Shown: piece after piece, positions 9,298 to 16,331 of the stretch
How positions within the stretch are numbered: position 1 is the stretch's first letter
How the letters are laid out: every line of letters begins with the position of its first letter
From: an uncultured Clostridia bacterium
GTDB taxonomy: Bacteria > Bacillota > Clostridia > Oscillospirales > Ruminococcaceae
Direction: 5' to 3'
Length of the DNA stretch: 52,585 bases
NCBI GenBank assembly: GCA_945829235.1
Contig: CALZUA010000023.1
Location: forward strand, 1-52,585
Notes under the pieces: model-generated
Seen by the model: only the letters and a program-made list of their open reading frames with translations
The model's database searches: none
Told to the model about the DNA's origin: nothing
Translations under genes and position numbers: made by a program

Positions 9298-9726
9298 ATG
9301 GGATATTTTGACGACCCGAAGCACAGAGCGAAGTGGGAGAAGGAGCTTTCCGCGCTCCGTATGGAAAAAGCGCGTATTCAAGCGGGTTTGCCGCCTGTCG
9401 AGGAGCAACGCACGGCTTCCAAAAATCTCGAAAAAATTGTTCCCGAGAACGATTTTGTTGATGAGGAACAGCTTGGCTTTGCCGATGAACAACAGCGTGA
9501 TGTTGCCGAAGAAAATCTCAAAGAAACAACGTTTTACCGCGCGTCCGAAAAGGAAGCAAAATCTCCCGCAAAACCGCGTCCGGAGCGCATTCACGGCGAC
9601 AGCGAATATCGCGTGAAGATAACCTTTGAGGAGCTTCTCCGCGAGGCGAATATGTATGAGCCGCCAAAGCTCACGCAAAAGCCGCGTGAGATGACGCGTC
9701 AAAAAGAGGTTTCACATGAGCTTTAA
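9298..9726 (+). CDS. Small charged cytoplasmic protein of unknown function
   Basis: 142 residues, very rich in Glu, Lys and Arg, with no signal or membrane segment. AGGAGAA lies just before the ATG, which falls one base after the upstream stop. The N-terminal 40 residues look like one amphipathic helix and the middle is predicted disordered (many Glu, Gln, Pro). I do not recognise a family. Its last 11 bases overlap the start of the next gene, so it is a true member of the operon. An adaptor role in the secretion apparatus is possible but unsupported. Confidence 0.6.
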   Translation: MGYFDDPKHRAKWEKELSALRMEKARIQAGLPPVEEQRTASKNLEKIVPENDFVDEEQLGFADEQQRDVAEENLKETTFYRASEKEAKSPAKPRPERIHGDSEYRVKITFEELLREANMYEPPKLTQKPREMTRQKEVSHEL

Positions 9727-10954
9727 AAAAGCGTTTTCAGCGCTCGTTATTGCGGTTTTGACGGCGGTTTTGCTTAGCTTTCAGTGCTTTGCGGAAAGCT
9801 CATTGCAGGAGGAAAAACCGAGCTTTTCGAGCGATATGTCGCCGGTTACGCGCAGTTATGACGAGGAATCGATGATGTTTTTGTACACGTTTTCCGATGG
9901 CGCGATGTTTTACGCGTCCGAGAGCCTGACCGACGGCGAAAATTCCGCAACGGTTTTGCTTGTGGGAAGCGAGGAGGACGACATCTTAATTCTCGTGAAC
10001 GGCGCAAACGGCTCTCTTGAGCAATCGAGCGAGTATTTTCTCACGGAAAAAGGCGCTTACGAGGTTTCGGTTTCGCATATTCTGCGCAACAGCAACGAGC
10101 CGGTTCAGGCGCGTTTTGGCGTGACAATCGGCGAGCAATCTGCTGAAACCGAGAAAAAGACGGTTACGGGGCGAGTTGTGCTTGAGAGCATTGACGGCGA
10201 GAATTTCCGGCATACTTTCATCAACGGCACGGAGTTTGTCACAAACGTGCTTGACGGGGAAACGGTGAGTTTTATCCCGAAGCTGTCGATACCGGACTCG
10301 GCGCTCTGCTCGATAACGCGCGACGGAAATGTTTTCTCGATGCCGTCAAGCGGGCTTATCACAGAGGACGGCGCGTATAAAATGGAAATCTCCTGCTTTG
10401 ATGACGAGGGGCGAATGGAGAAGCGTTATTTCTCGTTCAACCTGTTTACAAGCGCGACAAACCGGCTTGGCGTTTATCAGCCGCCTTATGGATATGAGTT
10501 GACCTCGGTTAAGCTTAACGGCGAGAGCGTGCCCCTTGAGGACAAGAATTTTGCCGTGTTAAAAGGCGAGGGCGAGTATTTTGTTGAATACAAAAACGGC
10601 GCGTTGACGAGGAGCGTTCGGCTTTCGCGTGATACCACGCCGCCCGTGCTTTTTTTCAACGGAACAACCGATGTTGTTTTCAGCGAGAAAATTGTTGTTA
10701 CAGCGGACACGGAATGTACGCTTCGCGTGACCAAAAACGGGCAGATTTTGGGTAATGCAACCGAGCTTCTCGGCGCGGGAATTTACCGCATAACAGCAAC
10801 CGATAAGGCGGGAAATACAACCTCTGCGCGCGTGGAAATCAAGGCGATTTCCGCGATAAATCCGCTTGATTTTATCATAATTTTTGGCGTGCTTGTGGTT
10901 GGCGGTTTGGTTTATTTCTTCATTCAGAAGAACAGAAAGATGACGGTGAGGTAA
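9716..10954 (+). CDS. Membrane-anchored surface protein with Ig-like modules, paralogue of the protein at 470
   Basis: 412 residues. Signal peptide (about 1-27, ending CFAES), three or four beta-rich modules and a C-terminal membrane helix (about 382-402) with a basic tail (KNRKMTVR). DTTPPVLFFNG and ATDKAGN parallel DNTPPEF and YDKAGN in the protein at 470, and both have the order signal, modules, helix, basic tail. It lacks the acidic linker of the other copy. It overlaps the preceding gene by 11 bases and abuts the next one with no gap. Two such paralogues within one conjugation operon suggest a surface role in mating-pair contact; this is inference from context. Confidence 0.68.
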   Translation: MSFKKAFSALVIAVLTAVLLSFQCFAESSLQEEKPSFSSDMSPVTRSYDEESMMFLYTFSDGAMFYASESLTDGENSATVLLVGSEEDDILILVNGANGSLEQSSEYFLTEKGAYEVSVSHILRNSNEPVQARFGVTIGEQSAETEKKTVTGRVVLESIDGENFRHTFINGTEFVTNVLDGETVSFIPKLSIPDSALCSITRDGNVFSMPSSGLITEDGAYKMEISCFDDEGRMEKRYFSFNLFTSATNRLGVYQPPYGYELTSVKLNGESVPLEDKNFAVLKGEGEYFVEYKNGALTRSVRLSRDTTPPVLFFNGTTDVVFSEKIVVTADTECTLRVTKNGQILGNATELLGAGIYRITATDKAGNTTSARVEIKAISAINPLDFIIIFGVLVVGGLVYFFIQKNRKMTVR

Positions 10955-12490
10955 ATGCGGATTTCGCTTAAAAAAAGGATATTTGCGGTTTTGCTTTGCT
11001 GTTGTGTTGTGTTTACGAGCGGCTGTTTTCCCATTCATTCAATTTTGAGTGACCAGTACTATGATTATGGTGCGAGCGGTACATTAGATATGTACTGTTC
11101 TATGATGAGCGATAAAAATCAGGCTGTTACCGGCGAATATCCCGATGGACAGAGAGCGTTTAAATTCAAAAACTGCACCTACGAGGCGGATATCTCGGAT
11201 TTCAAGCTGATTGACGTTGCCGGAGATGTTTGTCTTTACTACTACACGGGCATAAAAGTGCTCGACGAAAGCGGCGAGAACAAAAAAGGCTACTACGACA
11301 GGACAACCGCAAAGCTCAAATATTTCTGGACGATTGCCGGATACAACTTTAATACCGGCAATTATTTTGAGATTCATAATCAGGAGTATTATCCCGCAAA
11401 TGGTGACTCGGGCAAAATGAGCGGAAATCCCGTTATTCGTTATACGAACACTTATTATCGGGATTATGTAATCAATGTCGGATATTTTTTTATCAAATTT
11501 TCCGTAAACTGTTATACTGACAAGCCTAAAGAATTTATGTTCGACAATAAAGAAATCTGGAAGCTGAGCAACGACAACAAGAAAGAAATCCGCGAAAAGC
11601 TCGGAATAAAGGGCGACAACAACAATTTCTGCTGCACGGACCTTGCGGTAAAAAATAGGAATGAAGAAAAATATGCGGCGACGTTTATGACGCTTCCGAA
11701 TGATGACAGTTTCAATCAGAAAAACGTTATGTTTGAGGTTGAGCTGAAAAGCGAGGTCAAGGACAACAAAACCGTGAGAGAAATCGTTTTGAGGAAAAAG
11801 GAGAGCAACGTTAAAACCGTACAAGGCGGAAATATTCTTTCCTCAAACCCAACTTCGGGTAACTGCATTTACGTTATAACTTCAAACAGTAAAGATAGGG
11901 AAAAAATCAAGTTCGGTATCGATAACCGTGACCGCAGAACAAGATTTGAAATTGAGATTGGCAAGACAACCGATGAAAACAATGTTTTGCAGTCGTTCTC
12001 GGTCAAGGATTATACCGATAAAGACAGTGACGGAAACGAGTATGTTTCGGACGAGGAATCAAGGCTGGAGCTTGTGTTCAAGAACAGGATTGAATATTAC
12101 AAAATTGAGCGATACTACCAGGGTCTCGTTATTGAATACAGAGCGATTCACCTGAAAACCTACAAACTCAACGAATTCTGCTCAACCTATCTATCATCGG
12201 ACGATATCCCGTCAATCCTTGATTTCTCGTGGGGAGTTAACATCTCGTCAACAACGGACGGAATGCGAAATATTTTTGAATCGGGAAACACAAACTGGTC
12301 GTCCCGAAGCGGCGCGGCTTATTGCTCCGCGCGATACGGCGGGAAAACGCTGGTTATCGGCTTTGACGGATTTACGTTCGACAAAACCGTGCGATACTTT
12401 GACGATGACGGAAACGAAACAGGTATGTCCCAATCAAAGAGCGAATTTACGATGGCACAATTACCGTTTGCAACGGTTAGAATTGTATAA
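10955..12490 (+). CDS. Large lipoprotein of unknown function
   Basis: 511 residues, starting at the base after the preceding TAA. The N-terminus (RISLKKRIFAVLLCCCVVFTSGC) is a lipoprotein signal with Cys24 as lipid site. The mature part is rich in Tyr, Asn, Asp and Lys, has no further membrane segment, and looks like a beta-rich extracellular protein. I recognise no family or catalytic motif. It is bracketed by a surface protein and regulators inside the conjugation operon, so a surface accessory role is likely but unproven. Confidence 0.65.
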   Translation: MRISLKKRIFAVLLCCCVVFTSGCFPIHSILSDQYYDYGASGTLDMYCSMMSDKNQAVTGEYPDGQRAFKFKNCTYEADISDFKLIDVAGDVCLYYYTGIKVLDESGENKKGYYDRTTAKLKYFWTIAGYNFNTGNYFEIHNQEYYPANGDSGKMSGNPVIRYTNTYYRDYVINVGYFFIKFSVNCYTDKPKEFMFDNKEIWKLSNDNKKEIREKLGIKGDNNNFCCTDLAVKNRNEEKYAATFMTLPNDDSFNQKNVMFEVELKSEVKDNKTVREIVLRKKESNVKTVQGGNILSSNPTSGNCIYVITSNSKDREKIKFGIDNRDRRTRFEIEIGKTTDENNVLQSFSVKDYTDKDSDGNEYVSDEESRLELVFKNRIEYYKIERYYQGLVIEYRAIHLKTYKLNEFCSTYLSSDDIPSILDFSWGVNISSTTDGMRNIFESGNTNWSSRSGAAYCSARYGGKTLVIGFDGFTFDKTVRYFDDDGNETGMSQSKSEFTMAQLPFATVRIV

Positions 12491-12503
12491 AAGGAGAATG
12501 ATT

Positions 12504-12800
12504 ATGACATTAAACACAAATTTGGACGGAACAACCCTCACGATTGAGATTATCGGCAGACTTGACACCACGACTGCGCCTGTTCTGGAAGAGGAAATCA
12601 CGAAGTCAATCAGCGGAATTAAAACGCTCGTGCTGGATTTCGGACAGCTTGAATACATCTCGTCTGCGGGACTGCGCGTGCTTTTGAAATCGCAGAAAAC
12701 GATGATGAAGCAAGGCAAAATGATTATCGTAAACGCGAGCGAAACCATCAGAGAGGTTTTCGAGCTTACGGGATTTATGGATATTCTGACGCTCGGTTAA
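12504..12800 (+). CDS. STAS-domain anti-sigma factor antagonist (SpoIIAA/RsbV-like)
   Basis: 98 residues. The ATG at 12504 is chosen because AAGGAG at 12491-12496 is seven bases upstream; the ATG at 12498 is too close. The whole protein is one STAS domain: beta-rich N-terminus (IEIIGRLDTTTAP), then LVLDFGQLEYISSAGLRVLL, where Ser53/Ser54 match the phosphorylated serine of SpoIIAA-type antagonists. In partner switching, a kinase phosphorylates this serine and a PP2C phosphatase removes the phosphate. The kinase candidate is the next gene; the only PP2C in the window is at 32702. Confidence 0.9.
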   Translation: MTLNTNLDGTTLTIEIIGRLDTTTAPVLEEEITKSISGIKTLVLDFGQLEYISSAGLRVLLKSQKTMMKQGKMIIVNASETIREVFELTGFMDILTLG

Positions 12801-12829
12801 TCGAAGAGTTCACTTTCGGAGGGGTAACT

Positions 12830-13237
12830 ATGGAAAAAATGAGATTTAACGCCGAAACCATAAATCTCAACGAGGTGCTTGCGTTTATCGACAGCAAGCT
12901 CGAAGCGAACGATTGCCCGATGAAAACGCAGATGCAGATTGATGTTGCCGCCGAGGAAATTTTTGTGAATGTAGCGCACTATTCCTATCACCCCGAAATC
13001 GGAATTGTTGAGGTTTGCGTTGAATTCGAGGAAAATCCGCGCAGGGTGTTTGTCACGTTTATCGACAGCGGCAGACCGTTCAATCCTCTTGAAAAGCCCG
13101 ATCCCGATGTAACTCTTTCCGCAGAGGAACGTGAAATCGGCGGGCTGGGGATTTATATGGTCAAAAAAACGATGGACGATGTGATTTACGAGTTTTCGGA
13201 CGGACAAAATCATCTCACAATGGTCAAAAATCTTTGA
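12830..13237 (+). CDS. RsbW/SpoIIAB-like serine kinase (anti-sigma ATPase domain)
   Basis: 135 residues, one GHKL ATPase domain. The N box is DVAAEEIFVNVAHYSY (Glu and Asn for Mg-ATP), the G1 box is FIDSGRPFNP and the G2 box is GGLGIYMVKK. This is the layout of RsbW/SpoIIAB proteins, which phosphorylate a STAS antagonist and bind a sigma factor or other partner. GGAGG lies before the ATG and the gene follows the STAS gene by 29 bases. No sigma-B-type factor is next to it, so its target is open: the ECF factor at 40787, a factor outside the window, or a non-sigma output. Confidence 0.88.
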   Translation: MEKMRFNAETINLNEVLAFIDSKLEANDCPMKTQMQIDVAAEEIFVNVAHYSYHPEIGIVEVCVEFEENPRRVFVTFIDSGRPFNPLEKPDPDVTLSAEEREIGGLGIYMVKKTMDDVIYEFSDGQNHLTMVKNL

Positions 13238-13257
13238 TTGTTTCGGTGGAGGTCATT

Positions 13258-14814
13258 ATGCGAAGGAAAATCCTCTCGGCAGTGCTGGCGTTTGTGATGA
13301 TAGGAACGGCGGTGACAGGTTGCACAAACAGCGAAAAAACAAGCTCGCCCGATTTGCAGAAATTTGTCGAAACAATGAGCAAGGAGAACTTTGTTCAAGA
13401 GGGAAGCTTTGTTGCTCTTGACACGATTGAGCTTGCAAGTCAAAAACAGCTTATCTCCTGCTTCGGAAATAACGCGGGTTCGGCGTATGTTGTGCCTTTC
13501 CTCCCGCCCGCGCCAAATCAAGCGCCCTCCGCAGGTGTTCATAACGCGGTGTATGACTGGGCGGACGAAAAGCCGTCCGTTTACTATGACGAAAACAAAG
13601 CCGATAATTACCCCGCAAATCCTTATTTCAGCCCTGTCGGCTGGTCGTATAAGCTCGCGGAAAACGAGGCGGTTGTGCTGGTTGGAGAGCTTCCGCCCGA
13701 GTGCAAATACTATTCGTTTATCAACTACATTTTCTTCAGCGAGATAAAGAGCGGCAAGGATTACAGCAAGGAAAAGGGCTTCTTTCAAATAGGCACGGAG
13801 GAAACCGGCTTTTATCACCCCATTTTCGGCAGCCTCGGCGCGCCGATAAATCCCGTGAACATCAAGTCGCAGGGCGGCGAGAAGTACGGTTCAAGGTTCG
13901 CGATAATTGTTACCGGCGACAAGAATACTTTCACCAAGACAAAGAACGCGCTTATTTCTGCGGGAATTGCCGAGAATATCATAAACGAAAGCCCGCTCCC
14001 CGCGGCAACGCTGAATATGGGACTTGAAAAGGGCAAGGACACCTTCACCACGCTTATGCGAATTTCTCAGCCTACAAATCAGACCGATTATGAGAGCTAC
14101 ATAAATTCGCTCGGCGAGAAATTCAAGGTTTATCGTATTACACCCAAAGACGAAAATGCCGAAAAATCGCCTTATAAAGCGGAATATGCAAGAGAACGCG
14201 GCACGGGAAAAAGCGAGGTTTCCATTCTTCCCGACGCGCCGCAGACGCTTGATGAAATCCGCGCAAAGCTGATTGAGGAGTATGGCGCAGATTACACCTA
14301 CGAGGAGCTTTCGGCGGAAATTGCCGTTCCCGAGGGTATGACCGCGTATTTGAACGACACCAACGCGCAGGGCGATAACCGCGACACAACTTATCTTATG
14401 ACGCGAGATTTCACACTCAATTCCGATGAGGATTTTGTCGTTGTGTACGGCGTAAATCACACCAAAACCAAAAAGGCAACCTATTCAAACACGGTTCTGT
14501 ACAGCCGACCGATGCTGAACGGAATTGCAAGCGTTTATGACAGTCTTTACGAGGGTTCTTCGGAAAAATACCTTGACGCGTCGCACGAAAACCGCGACAG
14601 CTATTACGTCTACAAATTTGCCAGAAAGCAAACCGATGATTATACAAGGGTTATCGAGTACAGCGAGGGCAATGAAAAAGGCGAGTATTACGGCGCGGAT
14701 AACGGCGACACGCTGTTGCTTGCATATCGCGCCTACCTTGAGCCGGAAACGGGCGTTGGCGCGTCGTATTACGAGATAATCTATGACCGCGCGATTGTTT
14801 TTCACAAGAAATAA
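13258..14814 (+). CDS. Lipoprotein of unknown function, last gene of the conjugation operon
   Basis: 518 residues. The ATG at 13258 follows GGTGGAGGT and gives a proper lipoprotein signal ending TAVTGC (Cys22); an upstream in-frame TTG at 13234 would overlap the previous stop and spoil the signal. The mature protein is soluble and outside the membrane, with Tyr-rich segments such as LPPECKYYSFINYIFF and DEDFVVVYGVNH. I recognise no certain family. A terminator follows 18 bases after the stop, so this gene closes the operon. Confidence 0.65.
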   Translation: MRRKILSAVLAFVMIGTAVTGCTNSEKTSSPDLQKFVETMSKENFVQEGSFVALDTIELASQKQLISCFGNNAGSAYVVPFLPPAPNQAPSAGVHNAVYDWADEKPSVYYDENKADNYPANPYFSPVGWSYKLAENEAVVLVGELPPECKYYSFINYIFFSEIKSGKDYSKEKGFFQIGTEETGFYHPIFGSLGAPINPVNIKSQGGEKYGSRFAIIVTGDKNTFTKTKNALISAGIAENIINESPLPAATLNMGLEKGKDTFTTLMRISQPTNQTDYESYINSLGEKFKVYRITPKDENAEKSPYKAEYARERGTGKSEVSILPDAPQTLDEIRAKLIEEYGADYTYEELSAEIAVPEGMTAYLNDTNAQGDNRDTTYLMTRDFTLNSDEDFVVVYGVNHTKTKKATYSNTVLYSRPMLNGIASVYDSLYEGSSEKYLDASHENRDSYYVYKFARKQTDDYTRVIEYSEGNEKGEYYGADNGDTLLLAYRAYLEPETGVGASYYEIIYDRAIVFHKK

Positions 14815-14832
14815 TTCGTGTGCATACCTCAA

Positions 14833-14865
14833 GCCCTCTGCTGTAATGGCAGGGGGCGAGTTTTT
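14833..14865 (+). terminator. Rho-independent terminator of the conjugation operon
   Basis: Stem GCCCTCTGC / GCAGGGGGC (one G-T pair) with a 7-base loop, followed by GAGTTTTT. Confidence 0.75.
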
Positions 14866-14874
14866 GCGAAAAAG

Positions 14875-14904
14875 TGTTACAAAACAAATAATTTTTCGTA
14901 TAAA
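14875..14904 (+). promoter_or_regulatory. ECF-type promoter A (TGTTAC-N16-CGTATAAA)
   Basis: TGTTAC at 14875-14880, exactly 16 bases, then CGTATAAA at 14897-14904, 38 bases before the ATG at 14943. A CGTA-type -10 with a -35 containing AC and a 16-bp spacer is the known style of ECF sigma promoters (for example Bacillus sigma-W). Three related sites occur in this window at 16267, 40059 and 43060. No good sigma-A promoter is seen in the same gap. Confidence 0.65.
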
Positions 14905-14942
14905 ACAGTGAAAGAAAAATAACAAGTTTTGGAGGCGGAATT

Positions 14943-16220
14943 ATGGCTAATGATACGGAAAAATTGTTTGATGAAATTCTTTCTGATGCGGCTAAAACTG
15001 TTTTGGATAATTTCCCCGAAGAGCTGAAAGTTTCAAATATGATGGGCGGACAGAGGGTTCGCACGGCTAATTCATTCTATAAAGAGCTGAACGGCTTTTT
15101 TGAAACAAACGGCGTTTATACCGAGGAAGAACAAATAGATGAACAAACGAGAAATATGTCCCGCGCAACGCTTTTTACCGTTGATGTTTTGAACAGCTTG
15201 TATCTCACGAACAGATTAAGCGACTATATTGATAATTACTTTGAAAATCCGGAAAACGAGCATCTCTATGCCAATGAAGAAGAAAAAAATCAACTCAAGA
15301 GTGACCTGAAAAAGCGTGTTGAGGACACGTTTGAGGTGAAAACGAACTCGCAGGAAGCAAAGGATTACGCGCAGTCCCTCAAGGACGGCTTTAGTGCGGA
15401 TTCGTATGAAAAGGGCATGAGCTGGGTTTATAACATAAACCAGTCTTTGACATATCAGGGCGGTATGAATCAGCTTACCTCATCGCAGGATTATTTTCAG
15501 GAAGCTCCCGACAGCATTGTGAGAAAAATCGTTGACGGAATAAACGCTCACTCCGCTGAAATAGCGCAGGAAGAAAAGCCGGTTACAAAAGGTATCCGCG
15601 GTTTTTCGGTTGCTTACGGTATCGGCAATGGAAAAGATGTAAATCCCGCTGATTTTGTTAAGCATTTCAAAAATTCGACTCTTTCCGATGATGAGAAACG
15701 CTGGGCAATAAATGTTTACAGAGATTCTTTGATTGACGACCGAAATGTCAAGAAAGATAATCGTTTTAATATCGGTTTGGGTGATATTAAGGTTGACGGA
15801 AAGCCGATGTTTACAAAAGAACAGCTTCGTGATGCCACAAAATCCGATGAGATGATTTGCGAGGTTATCGCAAGGGCGATGTCGGGAGAGAAAGTTACCG
15901 CAAATCTTACCGATGACAAAGAATATTTGCTGTCGCCGAAGATTGAAAATCACGGCAAGGAAAAAGAGAAGCATTGGTATGACTTTATCGTTGATTTTTT
16001 CAAATCCCATTTTGGCGGCGGCTCAGAAAAGGAAAAGGCCGCCAAGATTGACGATATGAAAACGGAGATTGAGAACACGCAGACAAAATACGCTGATTCG
16101 GTTTCCCGCCGCGAGAAGATTACGTTTAATGACCTTTTTGGAAAAAGCGCTCTTGACAAGGTAACTTCCGCTTCTAAACAACAGCCGCAGAAAACCAACA
16201 CTCTCGGCAAAACAAAATAA
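14943..16220 (+). CDS. Unrecognised protein, first of three paralogues with an LS-DEK-WA module
   Basis: 425 residues; GGAGG nine bases before the ATG. No signal peptide or clear membrane helix, so cytoplasmic. The N-terminal part (about 1-150) is helical and similar in layout to the next protein: both have LSDYIDNYF or HKQIDDYF followed by an EEEK-containing helix. One copy of the shared module lies at about 240-330: TLSDDEKRWA (from 246), then VDGKPMFTKEQL, then a helix ending ARAMSGEKVTANL. The C-terminal 90 residues are charged with a coiled-coil-like stretch. It stands between its own ECF-type promoter and a terminator, so is a single transcription unit. Function unknown; adjacency to the conjugation operon suggests element cargo or a secreted substrate (inference). 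Confidence 0.7.
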   Translation: MANDTEKLFDEILSDAAKTVLDNFPEELKVSNMMGGQRVRTANSFYKELNGFFETNGVYTEEEQIDEQTRNMSRATLFTVDVLNSLYLTNRLSDYIDNYFENPENEHLYANEEEKNQLKSDLKKRVEDTFEVKTNSQEAKDYAQSLKDGFSADSYEKGMSWVYNINQSLTYQGGMNQLTSSQDYFQEAPDSIVRKIVDGINAHSAEIAQEEKPVTKGIRGFSVAYGIGNGKDVNPADFVKHFKNSTLSDDEKRWAINVYRDSLIDDRNVKKDNRFNIGLGDIKVDGKPMFTKEQLRDATKSDEMICEVIARAMSGEKVTANLTDDKEYLLSPKIENHGKEKEKHWYDFIVDFFKSHFGGGSEKEKAAKIDDMKTEIENTQTKYADSVSRREKITFNDLFGKSALDKVTSASKQQPQKTNTLGKTK

Positions 16221-16224
16221 AATC

Positions 16225-16257
16225 AATCCCGAATGTTTTGAGCATTCGGGATTTTTT
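16225..16257 (+). terminator. Rho-independent terminator
   Basis: Perfect 11-bp stem AATCCCGAATG / CATTCGGGATT with a 7-base loop and a T run. Confidence 0.9.
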
Positions 16258-16266
16258 CGGAAATTC

Positions 16267-16296
16267 TGTTACAAAAAAGAAAGGCTTTCGTATAAA
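16267..16296 (+). promoter_or_regulatory. ECF-type promoter B (TGTTAC-N16-CGTATAAA)
   Basis: TGTTAC at 16267-16272, 16 bases, CGTATAAA at 16289-16296, then TAATCAGAAA. It lies 35 bases before the ATG at 16332 and has the same spacing as promoter A. Confidence 0.65.
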
Positions 16297-16331
16297 TAAT
16301 CAGAAACAAATAATTCGTAGGAGGTAATACT

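Noticed and set aside
10372-10379. Further CGTATAAA site
   Set aside because: It lies inside a coding region without a TTAC at the right distance, so it is not taken as a promoter.
12219-12503. N-terminal extension of the STAS protein
   Set aside because: It lies within the preceding lipoprotein gene in another frame; the STAS domain starts at 12504 behind a good ribosome site.
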